Below are positions 38,103 to 47,890 of a stretch of 64,000 nt of DNA, in pieces (position 1 is the stretch's first letter; every line of letters starts with the position of its first letter). The stretch spans positions 744,001 to 808,000 of the forward strand of contig JAMWBK010000009.1 of the NCBI GenBank assembly GCA_029953675.1, written 5' to 3'. The notes beneath the pieces were generated by a model that did not search any database, was not told the DNA's origin, and was given only the letters and a program-made list of their open reading frames with translations. The DNA comes from Rhodosorus marinus (taxonomy: Eukaryota; Rhodophyta; Stylonematophyceae; Stylonematales; Stylonemataceae). The position numbers were made by a program, and so were the translations under genes.

Positions 38103-38512
38103 TTGGGGTTTTGCAGCTGGGTTTGGACTGGGCATTCACGACAGCATTTCATGAAGAACAGATCATTGTACTCTGTACACGCTCTATGAATTGAACATCT
38201 TGTTTGAGGTTTGTCCTATCATCCTCTACAGTTCGTCCGCTATTATCGCCGTATCGCCGGACAGTGGCCCTTTTGTAAATGGGCTTGGAGGTTCTGCCTG
38301 GTAGATCATCCAGCGCCTGTTGGTGGGTGTCAGTTGCGTGCAATCCGTTCTTTTCTGAGATCGTTAAATTACAGCGCGTATCTCTCGCAAGAGATTGCAA
38401 CTTGCTTCCGCTGCTCATGGAACCAGCCATTCGTTTCGCTGCTTGTAGGGTCAAGATTTGCTTCGAAAACAGGTTTGTTATTAGTTGAGCAGTACGAGAA
38501 TTACGGAGTCTT

Positions 38513-41170
38513 CTAGTCACTAAAGTCTTCCTTTTCCATTTCCAGCGCGTGGAGTTCCTTGCGCAGGAAAATCTTTGGAAGCAATAGCTTTCGAATCGGC
38601 ACAAACGACAGAATAACAAGTGGAAACAAGAGCCCCGCATTAAATACGCCACCCTCAGGCAAATAAAAGTTTTCATTCACGAACCAAAGCAATATAAGCA
38701 AAGCATACTGAATCAGAGTGTACAGAACCACGCGCATCATCGGAACGCGTCTCACGTAGTGGTTTGGTGGATACTTCGCAGGCTGGGTGAAGATCAGAAG
38801 CAACCTTTCGAACATTTGGTTTCCATCCAAAGTTGCCACACCGATGTACAAGAAGAAACCCCAGACCACCGAGCTTGGAATATAGCCCACAATAAATAGA
38901 AGGAACATCGAGGCGAAAATGAGAACATGAGTAAAAAAATTGGTGATCCGAACCTCCCTGGCTCGGACAATCCTATACTCGACTCGCCCGTGAGATTCGT
39001 ACTCCTCCTTCTCCGCCAGTATCTTTGCATGAAGATGTGAATGCGGAACGGCCGCGTTTGCCCAAGGTATACCCAGAATTGAGCAAATGATCATGGACAC
39101 TGCGATCACTTGCATGTCCAAAAAGTATCCAACCCCCTTCTTAAGCTTGTTCTCGTTCTTGTTGGTGAGCAGTACAGCGACATTTTGGTCAACGTAGAAC
39201 AGCATACACAGGAATATGGCAGGAACAATAGCCAGAAAAATATATCCAACCGACAAATCGCCCAGCGGTACAATCCAAGAACGGCCGCTGGTTGTGACTA
39301 TTCCACTAGTCTCCGGAACCTGAAGCATTTCGACATCTACATTGGTGAAGATTTGCCTTATTCCCGCCCAAACAAGGACGGAAAAAGGCATTCCAAAGTC
39401 CGCCAGCAAGGTCCTCGTGATCCCATTCAGGAGGTATCTTCGCTCAAACAAACTCAACCATCTGGACATGACGTACATCCCGGTGGCCAGGAGAAAAGAC
39501 AGCAGAAATATCTCCGTAGGCTGTTCGTACGCGGCATCCACCAACGGCTTGACATAATTCGAAATGAAGATGAGCGCCACGAGCATTGCGAAGATCTCTT
39601 CCGTGAACTGCCCCACAAATCGGACATAAGCTATAAGGTCGAACATCACAATCAGGGTGAGTATTATTCCCCCCCAGATCCCCGTCCACGCATAGAACGG
39701 AAGGAAAGGGATTCTCAGTCCCTCAGACCACGAGAAGAGGACACTGATAAACACAGTGACAGGTCCCGTGGTCATTGTTATTGCCAAAGGTTGGCCAGCA
39801 AACAGAGCACTAAGTCCACCACATATCGCCTGTGAGAGAACAGATTCGGATACGCCAATTTGCTGACGTGTGTTCTCATCGTTTAGGGATCCGAAAGCGA
39901 TGATGGGCATTATAACAGCAAAATAGAGCCATGCAGTCGTCGAGATATATTTCAAAATACTTCTCCAGTCGGTCAGCCCATCGGTCCAATCCGATTTATA
40001 CACAGACCACTTGTATTTCCTTTTGATATCCGCGACTAACCCACCAAAGAGTTTTCCAGTTCGCATCATATCCTCAAATCCGACGTCTCCTCCTTTCAAT
40101 CCATTTGCGTACATATCCTCTTCGTAAATCACCTTCTTTTCGACGTAGTTGGCAGCGGCAGTTCTCACATCTTCTTCGTTCCGCGCAGAATAAGCTTCCC
40201 CGTAAAACTCCTCGTCCTGCAGCATTGCGGCAAAGTTCCGAGCTGCTTCATATTCAGTTTTGGTAGCCTTTTGCTCAAAAGTTGGAGCTATCGCTATTGC
40301 AACGAACGCAGGAGCGGATGGGTCGAACTTCGAGCAGTTTTCCTGTTTCGCTAAGCGCAATATCACCGAAACTCTCCTGTCGAGTCCGTGAACACGACCG
40401 TAGGTGACGATAAAACCGTTCCCTTGGATGTATCTGCGCCACGTGAATTCGGTGGAAGTATTTGCAGATACGTACTTGTCACCTCGAAGTTGGTCAACTG
40501 ACCTGTCCACGTCCTGGATCAAGAGGTTAACCCTAGCCTCGCCGGCAAGACTGGGAGGAAACGCTGCGTACTCTACTAGGCCTTTCATGGCAACGTCGAG
40601 GATTCTTGACGGGTTGGAGGCTTCAACGTCAAGCATTACAACCGAGTCAGCTGGTCCGTCACAGTTCGTTTCCTCAGCGAGCCTCTGGATATCCTTAGCA
40701 CCACGGACTTCCAGGCCAATGTTCTTCTGTGGGAGCTCGTCATACTCCACTTTCACATGATTCATTTTCAAGTCTTCCACATCCACTGTGGCGTTCAAAT
40801 TTGACCCTCGAACATCTCCGTTCATCTCATCAGCGCCATTTTCCATACGATTTTCCATACCGTTTTCCACGTCCGACACCCCGCTGTCCTCATTCTCAGC
40901 CCCATTCAGATCTGCGGCCCGCGCATGCACAGCCTTGTCTTCCTCAGTTTCCTCCTCCACTCTCGCTCTCCTGAAGAACCTCATCCTTCCCAAAAGCTCT
41001 TCTCGCTCAGAGAGGCCCCGGCCGCTCGCCCACTCCGCCGAACAACCCCCTTCAAAGGCACAGCAACAAAATGCCACACCCCGCCCAAAAACGACCAATC
41101 CCGCCTTCCAACTCACCTCAGGAATATCACACAAGCGACAGATCTCTCCAACCTCGAACCCCACATCCAT
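38513..41170 (-). CDS. SLC4-family bicarbonate/anion transporter
   Basis: Single-exon frame of 885 codons from an ATG at 41170; a second ATG at 40984 (residue 63) gives 823 aa. The latter is more likely, since the first 62 residues are Cys/Gly-rich, unlike an SLC4 N-terminus, and contain a good splice donor. The cytoplasmic domain (to about residue 400) is acidic. The membrane domain starts near KYISTTAWLYFAVIMPIIAF and has SLC4 hallmarks: FAGQPLAITMTTGPVTVFIS, PFYAWTGIWGG, the FTEEIFAMLVALIFI segment and FYVDQNVAVLLTNKNENKLK KG (the 'D-Q-..N+.ENKLKKG' motif). PSSVVWGFFLYIGVATLDGN follows. SLC4 proteins exchange or cotransport HCO3- with Cl- or Na+; in diatoms some supply carbon to photosynthesis. 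Substrate coupling cannot be told from the sequence. Confidence 0.93.
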   Translation of the reverse strand: MDVGFEVGEICRLCDIPEVSWKAGLVVFGRGVAFCCCAFEGGCSAEWASGRGLSEREELLGRMRFFRRARVEEETEEDKAVHARAADLNGAENEDSGVSDVENGMENRMENGADEMNGDVRGSNLNATVDVEDLKMNHVKVEYDELPQKNIGLEVRGAKDIQRLAEETNCDGPADSVVMLDVEASNPSRILDVAMKGLVEYAAFPPSLAGEARVNLLIQDVDRSVDQLRGDKYVSANTSTEFTWRRYIQGNGFIVTYGRVHGLDRRVSVILRLAKQENCSKFDPSAPAFVAIAIAPTFEQKATKTEYEAARNFAAMLQDEEFYGEAYSARNEEDVRTAAANYVEKKVIYEEDMYANGLKGGDVGFEDMMRTGKLFGGLVADIKRKYKWSVYKSDWTDGLTDWRSILKYISTTAWLYFAVIMPIIAFGSLNDENTRQQIGVSESVLSQAICGGLSALFAGQPLAITMTTGPVTVFISVLFSWSEGLRIPFLPFYAWTGIWGGIILTLIVMFDLIAYVRFVGQFTEEIFAMLVALIFISNYVKPLVDAAYEQPTEIFLLSFLLATGMYVMSRWLSLFERRYLLNGITRTLLADFGMPFSVLVWAGIRQIFTNVDVEMLQVPETSGIVTTSGRSWIVPLGDLSVGYIFLAIVPAIFLCMLFYVDQNVAVLLTNKNENKLKKGVGYFLDMQVIAVSMIICSILGIPWANAAVPHSHLHAKILAEKEEYESHGRVEYRIVRAREVRITNFFTHVLIFASMFLLFIVGYIPSSVVWGFFLYIGVATLDGNQMFERLLLIFTQPAKYPPNHYVRRVPMMRVVLYTLIQYALLILLWFVNENFYLPEGGVFNAGLLFPLVILSFVPIRKLLLPKIFLRKELHALEMEKEDFSD

Positions 41171-41202
41171 ATGACCCTTCTCTCCATCCGGAGATTCAAC
41201 AA

Positions 41203-41227
41203 CCCAACCCCCCTCCTCCTCCCTCCC
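41203..41227 (-). promoter_or_regulatory. G-quadruplex motif upstream of SLC4 gene
   Basis: On the minus (sense) strand four G-tracts (3, 3, 6 and 3 G) with loops of 1, 7 and 2 nt, just upstream of the longest SLC4 reading frame. Function inferred only. Confidence 0.45.
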
Positions 41228-42533
41228 AACCTCTGAACTGGAGAACCTTCATGTCGTCAGAAAACACTTCCTATCGAAACCCTCAAAATTCACTGCAGAC
41301 CGGACCAACCCCCAAAGGTTAACAATAATAATGATTGAATTTCTATGAAAACTTGAAAACAATTCTGAAATAGCTTTGTACGTCCACCGTGTTTCAGTCA
41401 ATATATTTTTTGTATCACGCGAGGTGTTGTGTGCGTGCACCCCGAGCGTAGCGTTACCCAATATCCGTTAGTCCGAAGGGAAAGTTCTATTCTTCTTTTT
41501 TGATTTTTTTTCTTCAGTTCCCTTTGGTTTGGTATTAAGCGACTGGTGGTGGCCATGGGAGTCTTATCCAATAGAGACACAGCAAAGCTACTTATCAAAT
41601 TAATTTTTAACGCGTGTCGAGTTGGGGATTAATCCAATGAATGAATAACACACGTCCTACGGACGATTCGTTACTTGGCTTTCTCGTTTTGACCAATGAT
41701 TACTTGACAGCAGTCTTTTTAATGACCTGGACCAATAGGGGAGACTTTTGGACCTTGCGGTTTCTTTCAGGGGGGGTTTTCATCTATGTCCCTAGATTTG
41801 ATCCGCTCTTTATGCCCCGTAGCCATGATCGAATTAGAGCTCCAAATTTCTGGAATAAATTTTGTAAATAGATTTAATTCGCGAATTGGAGAAGCTGAAA
41901 ACCCCTCTATCATTCGTACCGCGGTGAAAATGCCTAACTCGGGGTAGGGTTTGGTTACGTACGCATTGGTCACTTCCAATACGTAGTAAACACATTTATG
42001 TACTCTCCTTGTACTAATGAAATACGCCTCGCCCGGTTGTCACATATAGATTTCGAGGTTCTGAAGTGCCCTTCGTGTTTGGGAAGCACAAGTTCCGTTT
42101 CTCCGTCTGCGGTATACGAAACTCAATTATTATTTGGCGGATCAGGTAATGGCTTATCGTGCCGGTTCCGTGAACCCAATCAACGGAAGATCCACTGCGG
42201 AATGATTTTGCAGCCCGCTCTTTGTGACTACAGGCAGATCTTCCGAGATTAATTCAGTAACGTTGGGTACACAGTATCCAGTGAGCAGAGACCCAACGCA
42301 AAACTACCGGAGCGCAGTAAACCCTTTACTAGAGAGAACCCTACCAACCAGTAGAGCTCCTTCAATTAACAATTGAAAGCATTTCGAAAGGTGCTGTCTC
42401 CAATGAACCACCCAGTGTTAGTTTCGGGACAGGTTGGTGAACCCTCAGTGCCTAAACGAGGACAATTGGTTGATGTCGATGCGGGTTGTGACCTACTGTT
42501 TATGAAAGCTTCTGTCTTCAAGTTACCAGAAAC
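41228..42533. other. 1.3 kb bidirectional promoter gap (SLC4 / PDRG1-like)
   Basis: Between two divergent genes. Mostly AT-rich with small frames only; no recognisable feature apart from the C-rich start. Confidence 0.4.
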
Positions 42534-42854
42534 ATGAAGGATCTCGTTTCTATTGAAAAGAGCCTGGCTGTCGAGGCTCTTCGTGAGGATATTGCTCTTG
42601 CTGAGGAGCAGGCGATTCGACTTGAAGACAAACACCGCGCTAATGAGGACGTCAAAAAGCAGCTCCAGAAAACCGAGGAAAAAGATACATGGCTTTGTAT
42701 TGGAAGCGAGTCCTTCCTTAAGCTCTCGAAGGAGAAAGCGATTGAGGAGCTGGGCAAGCAGTCTCTTGAATTGTGGGCGGAAATTGAGCAAACTCAAGCG
42801 GTTGTAACGAACAAGAAAGATCGTTTGGACGATCTGGTCGCTGTTGAGGAGTAG
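42534..42854 (+). CDS. PDRG1-like prefoldin-fold protein
   Basis: Intron-free frame of 106 aa from an ATG at 42534. The protein is nearly all helical and charged with a short central turn, which is the prefoldin beta-type layout. The run DKHRANEDVKKQLQK, then DTWLCIGSESFLKLSKEKA, matches the human PDRG1 pattern 'D.KR..NREglR.L.kd......v.fGnmFIk.p...' in position and spacing. PDRG1 is a component of the R2TP/prefoldin-like complex, which also contains RuvBL1, encoded 9 kb away; no operon is implied. The match is by pattern, so another prefoldin-like subunit is possible. An upstream exon cannot be excluded. Confidence 0.6.
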   Translation: MKDLVSIEKSLAVEALREDIALAEEQAIRLEDKHRANEDVKKQLQKTEEKDTWLCIGSESFLKLSKEKAIEELGKQSLELWAEIEQTQAVVTNKKDRLDDLVAVEE

Positions 42855-44004
42855 CCAGGAGCAATGCATTCGCTTTGCTGACTGTTATCCCGTGCCCCGG
42901 GTGATGGAAACAGAATTCGCCAAATGTCATAGTGTTCTTCAATGCAACTGAAGGGCATTGAGTCTGAAAGCGCCCTTCGCCCTTCAATAGGAGGAGTGAT
43001 GGATCTTATTTATAGTGTCTCTCGAAACTTTGACTGTTCAGCAGTTCCTATGCCTCCGAGCTCTTGTACAGATGCTTTCGGATTGCAATCAAGCTGAAAT
43101 TTGTTTTGCACGCACGCCTTGGAAGGGAATGAAAATGATTTTTTCTATTTTACGCTCCTGTTTAGTCCCCCCCGTCCTTCCCTCCATGTCACCCCGCATC
43201 CTCCGAGATCATCTTAAGCTACTGACTCGAAAACCAGCAACCCCGGGAGAGTTCCTAAGATAGTCAAACGGCAAATCACCACCCAGTTGAAAAGTGCCCT
43301 TCAGCAAAAGATGAGCTACCCAGCGGTATGCTATCACTGCAACGCACGAAGATAACGTGCTTAATTGTTTGACACATGACTTCGGCATCTCGTTTCTCGC
43401 TCAGAATAACGGGAAGGCAAGATATGACCAAATTCAATTTTTCCTTTTTTTTCGCAAAATAGTTCAATCATTATAAATATCTAACCAATCATATAGGAGG
43501 AATGTCCACGCTCGATTGAGTATTAGCCAATTATATCTCGATTTTTTTATCCATTTGGACTTGTGATCCGATGCGGAATGGATAGCCACCATAAGTATTT
43601 TTGGATTTGGGCTGACAAGCTTCGTTGTAGGACAAGTTGGTCTATATGGTTTGATACACTCTGGTGACTTTGGGACTTTCTCCTGTTGCCCATTGACTGA
43701 AAGAGTAGTTCCATTGTTGAGAGGTTCCACTGGATTTTCAGAGAGCATAAGCGATGTCAGCTTTCGTTGCAGCCAGTGGATTTTCACCTCAAGGTAGGTC
43801 GCCGGTGAGGTTGGTGAGCAGCAGCGGGTCTGCGGTTTTTGGCGTTTCCCTTAGACCGCGAGTTCGGTTTCAGGGTGCTCGGTGAGCTAAGACAGGAATT
43901 GAGCACGGCTCTGAGAAACAGAATTTGGTTCAATCTGAATTGATTTTGGGGCTCACTTTTTGCATCTTTGCTCGCGAAGGCCACACTGGCGAACTACTCC
44001 GAAG
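42855..44004. other. 1.15 kb gap before the peroxidase gene
   Basis: Short frames only. The last 200 bp before the peroxidase start (43800-44000) are G/T-rich on the + strand, as upstream of other genes here. A 107-codon minus frame (43464-43787) starts at GTG and has no domain. Confidence 0.4.
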
Positions 44005-44546
44005 ATGGCAGATGGCCTTTATGACATCAAAATGAGAGACATCGACGGAAATCGTGTTGACTTCTCGTCGATGAAAGGAAAGCCAATTCTGGCGGTGAAC
44101 GTCGCCTGCTTTTGTGGATACACCAAGAAGGTGTACAGCATGATGAAGTACTTGTCTGAGAAGTACGAAGATAAGGTGAGGGACATCGTTCCCATAAACA
44201 CGAGCTATATCCATTTTCTCAGAGATATGCGCTCTTTCATGAGTATATTCAAGTTATTGCTTTTCCAAGCAACGAGTTTGGCGCCCAGGAGCCCGGCACC
44301 CCCGACGAGATCAAGAGCTTCGTATCGGATGAATATGGCAGCAGGATAATGATTATGGAAAAGAGTTCCGTCACGGGCTCGAGCGCAAACGCGATCTTCA
44401 AACTGGGTATGGAAGCTGGACTCGGAGAGCCACAATGGAATTTCGATGGACGCTTGCTTTTCGACAAGAACGGAAATCTGGCGAAGCGCCTGACCAACGC
44501 CGCAACTATGTCAGACATGGATGCAGAGATAGAGAAGGTGCTGTAG
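44005..44546 (+). CDS. Glutathione peroxidase-family protein (Cys type, altered active site)
   Basis: Two exons, 44005..44175 and 44244..44546, give 157 aa, a normal GPx length. The acceptor at 44243 keeps the phase and yields YIQVIAFPSNEFGAQEPG. The fold is shown by MADGLYDIKMRDIDGNRVDF, VNVACFCGYTKKVYSMM, then AQEPGTPDEIKSFV and QWNFDGRLLFDKNGNLAKR. The peroxidatic Cys should be C37 (CxC with C35, where other members have Ser), and W122-N123 of the catalytic tetrad are present. The usual 'FPCNQFG' is FPSNEFG: the Cys is Ser and the Gln is Glu. The resolving Cys of thioredoxin-dependent members (after 'EIK.F') is Val. GPx enzymes reduce hydroperoxides using glutathione or thioredoxin. There is no obvious targeting peptide. 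Confidence 0.9.
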
Positions 44547-45608
44547 AATGATTCATTTGTACCGCAGTAGCACTGCCAGAGGATGCACTCTGTGTGTGAT
44601 GTGACAGCTTGATAATACAGGGCTGAGGTTGTCGGATTAAACGTATCCATCCTGCTACTCCACTTGAAGACCGAAAGCAACAGAAGCAACAGAACGCAAT
44701 ACGTCGGTGACAAACAAGAACAGAACTCGGTAAAGATGCTTTATCAGATGTCTTCCAAGAGCAAGAAAGCGACAATCGAAGTACACGTTCAAATGGGAGC
44801 AGACAAAGGATCACCGACTGTAGCTTATGTGCTTCTTTGGCTTCGCGAAGGGAGTTCACCATCCTACACCCCTGGTCAGCTCTCTTCAGCAGTGCCGAGC
44901 TCACCTCAAATGGTCACGATGTGATGGCGGTGACGACCAACGAGTAGTTCATCTGCTCGACTAGTTTTCTGGCACAAAGGGAGTAAGAAACGGAGCATAA
45001 AGCTCTCCAGATCACATAGGATCATGCACTAGCAGAGAACCATATGCGCCCTTTGCACAAGGCTAAAAAGTCGGGTACGTCGACAAAAAAAAAAAGTTGA
45101 CCCAACCGTTCACGAGCTGGTTGGCGCCGTGAGACTCACGACTAGATCAGTAGCTTTGAACACGATTCGTGACTTTTCGAATCGGAAATGTTATCGGGAG
45201 CAAGGGTTTCTTTTTTCGCATCTACCAAATGCGAAGGACATTAAGCAGCCCAAGTAGTATGTATTCGATCATGTTGATAAGACCTTGGTGATCAAAAAAT
45301 AATGGGTCAAGTCGATTGAGTAAGAGCGTAGTCCATTCGACTAGGAGGCCACCTGAAACCACATGCTATGCGCCAGTGGAGACGCTCGCGAGCGGTCGCC
45401 CTAGTAGGGCGCTGGGACTGTTCACCCCGACCTTCAGCGCGAGTAAGCGAATGAGCCGAAGGCAACGAAACTCCGCTGGTGGACTATTTCGTCCGTCTGG
45501 GGGTCCCGTCTTCAGGTACTCCCGCTCCCGTACTTCGAACAAAGTATCACTGAAATAGGATCTTGACGGTGCACGAGAAAGACCTGAGTCCCTCTTTTGC
45601 ACTGGGTC
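44547..45608. other. Convergent 3' gap of 1.06 kb
   Basis: Between the convergent peroxidase and ARFRP1-like genes. A GC-richer part at 45310-45600 is open on both strands for about 80 codons, but starts are weak (GTG on the minus strand) and no family is recognisable. Confidence 0.4.
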
Positions 45609-46187
45609 TCAGTCCGATTCCTTCTCTTCGATGTTGGCCAAGGCCTCAGCTAGCCAATCGAATCCTTCTTTGACTCCATCTCCTTCAAGAGCACTACATC
45701 TACACATTTTCCAGTCTCTTCCCTGCAAAGATTCAAAACAAGACTTCGCGAACTTGTCAAGATCATAGCCGTCCTCCTCATCTTCTTTGTTCGCCGCTAT
45801 AAGAGTGGGCTTGCCTTTCACTTCATCCCGGGCGAGGATTTCAAGAAGAGTTTCAAGCGCTTCATCTGCCCGCGCGCCATCCCCAGCATCCAGGACCCAT
45901 AAAATTCCATCGGCCTCGGACAAGTACCTATCCCAAAGAGTCCTCAGGCTCGCACTACCTCCCACGTCCCACACAATATAAGAAATTTTCTTCAACTGGA
46001 ACTTTGCAATGTTCAGTCCAACAGTCGGAGCAACCTTGGACGCAGGCAGCGGCTCCATACCAGCGTAGATCAACTTCAACTGCTCCATCAGGCTCGTCTT
46101 CCCAGATCCATCCAAGCCCAGGAGCAGGACCTTCCTTTGTGGCACCTCAGTCAAGGTCTTCCAGGCTCCTTGAATAAGACTGAACAT
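45609..46187 (-). CDS. ARFRP1/Arl3p-like small GTPase with altered switch II
   Basis: Intron-free gene of 192 aa from the ATG at 46187; the frame upstream is open only through TTG. It starts MFSLIQGAWKTL, like yeast Arl3p (MFHLVKG...). It lacks the Gly2 of myristoylated ARFs, as in ARFRP1, which is N-acetylated and works at the trans-Golgi upstream of ARL1 and GRIP golgins. G1 is GLDGSGKT (residues 24-31), switch I contains APTVGLNIAKF, and G4 is NKED at 133-136. Switch II reads WDVGGSASLRTLW, where every normal member has WD[LV]GGQ. The catalytic Gln (position 78) is therefore Ser. The SAL motif (G5) is present (CSALEGDGVKEGFDWLAEAL). The neighbouring gene stop is more than 1 kb away. Confidence 0.85.
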   Translation of the reverse strand: MFSLIQGAWKTLTEVPQRKVLLLGLDGSGKTSLMEQLKLIYAGMEPLPASKVAPTVGLNIAKFQLKKISYIVWDVGGSASLRTLWDRYLSEADGILWVLDAGDGARADEALETLLEILARDEVKGKPTLIAANKEDEEDGYDLDKFAKSCFESLQGRDWKMCRCSALEGDGVKEGFDWLAEALANIEEKESD

Positions 46188-46985
46188 CTCTAGATCCAAA
46201 ATGCAAAAACACAAACAGTAGAAAACTGCCCGAAACGGCCCACCTCACCCCTTTTCAATACCGAACACGAGTCGGCGCACGACTATTTCGCCTCCACAGT
46301 CGTCAAAGCAGCCTCATAGACAACCGAAAAAACCTCCTATAAATTGTTCATGATAGTCGACTGCTTTTTCCAAGTCCTCTCACCAGCAGCCTGCTCGTTA
46401 TCGTGTCACTCCTCTGGCAGGAAATACCTTCCCAATAACCTAAGTCACTACCACCAAACGCTCTAGTCATTTCCTAACTTTCAACGACCCAACATTTGAC
46501 AACCTGTCACCTCCCCCCCCAATCTGTGACGTCTCCACCTGAAACAATCTGAGTTTACAGCTTGTCCTTCAAAAAACAGTTTGTCCTTATGGTAGTACAA
46601 TATTAGTATCTAGTACAAAGGATTGCAGCTTTGGAATGAGAACTGTTGAGCGGTAGCGCAAGGAGTGGACGAGTTTTGAGATCCTTGAGAAAGTACTACA
46701 TGGGAGAACGCAGTTGTCTGTGGCTTGGCTGATTCCCATTTATGTCCTGGAAGGATTGGAATTTGTAGTTCGCTCCTTCGGCTGGATGAGGAGAGATTGA
46801 TCCAGGAGTTTCGAACGGTCCAGTGCTCAACGATGAGATGTGTCATCGGGAGCACAGACCGGACGTCTGGGTGACCTTGATGTTTATTCTGAAGCCGGCA
46901 CCAACGCCAAGACCACGATGCCCGAATAATAGGACTTTGAGCAAATTCGAAATCTTCAAGTGCTCGTCTGCGATGGACATTCGAT
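46188..46985. other. Promoter gap upstream of ARFRP1-like gene
   Basis: The + strand is C-rich near 46230-46520, consistent with a G/T-rich sense strand for the minus-strand gene. No gene called. Confidence 0.4.
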
Positions 46986-47416
46986 ATGGATGTTCCGATT
47001 GTGGAGTCTTTCCCGACTGGTGGTGCGCTTAGTGATTTGCTAGCAAGCAGAAATCAGGCACCCTCTCAAAGAAGATCCTTAAAGAAGACATTGACTTTCC
47101 ACATCAGTACAATGAATAAGCACGCGAAGCGTATGCCGACTGTTTCTGCCAGTCGGTATGTCAATGATGGCAAGACACCACGCGTGTTGAGGCAGTGCTT
47201 GTCTGGAAGATATTGACGATAACTAACTACGTAGAAGAGGTATCCATACCCATTGAAGCCAGAGCTTCAATGGTGTTCAAATTGCCAGCAGGGTGCGCTG
47301 TATGCGGAAGCTCTCGAGCGGACGAACTTGACGTCGTCGACGTGATTCAATACAAAACCACAGCCATTACTGGAGCTGAGAATCGGAAACTATTCGTGGC
47401 AATTAAATCCCTGTAA
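46986..47416 (+). CDS. Possible small spliced gene, unknown function
   Basis: A model of 108 aa can be built: exon 1 46986..47130, exon 2 47235..47416, in frame. Support comes from a strong 3' splice site (CTAACTACGTAG, with branch sequence just upstream) at 47225-47234 and a 60-codon protein-like open frame behind it. That frame contains KLPAGCAVCGSSRADELDVV and ends KLFVAIKSL. The donor at 47131 (GTATGC) gives the right phase; the stronger GTATGT at 47156 does not. No domain is recognised. The start codon is only a first ATG, and further upstream exons are possible. Confidence 0.3.
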
Positions 47417-47890
47417 AAAGAACAAAGGCGAAAATCTTTCAGGCGCCTGTGCCACTTGAACCTTGCACTCGTTTGCTTGACGCATCTTGGACACAAACAG
47501 CGTTAAGTACACTAAACATAAATCGACGTCCACATGCAATCGAAATCAACAAAATCCATTAATTTATGATCGCGTCGATTTTGACGAATTTTACTAGAAA
47601 AATTGACTAAATATTTAAAATTTGAATCTCCGTAACGGTATCTCACATTTTGTGCTGTCAGGGATGGGTGGATTGCTTACCGTTGTAGGGAAGGATGTAA
47701 CGTATGATTCTCTTGAGCGAAGTGGCCTATTCAGTTCGATTTCATCGTGAAGCAGTAGTTGAGGCACGAGACGCATTTGTTCCGAAGCGATGCTCTAGCC
47801 TAGCCATTCTAGCCGTTCAGCAGCGCCTAGAGAGGGTACGGGGTTTGCATGGAGCAGGAGTTTGCCGAAGGGATTGCGCTGTTCTCTTAA
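47417..47890. other. Gap before coiled-coil gene
   Basis: AT-rich at 47480-47640, then G/T-richer up to the start codon at 47891. Short frames only. Confidence 0.4.

Larger units (their letters stand above)
37147..38512. other. SAPS upstream region and SLC4 3' flank
   Basis: 37290-37520 is C-rich on the + strand and contains a strong minus-strand G-quadruplex motif at 37483-37508. 37660-37990 is AT-rich. At 38054-38102 there is a near-perfect inverted repeat. No protein gene is supported. Confidence 0.5.

Noticed and set aside
38149-38676. 175-codon minus frame and several + frames across the SLC4 3' end
   Set aside because: Shadow readings of the SLC4 gene and its flank in other frames.
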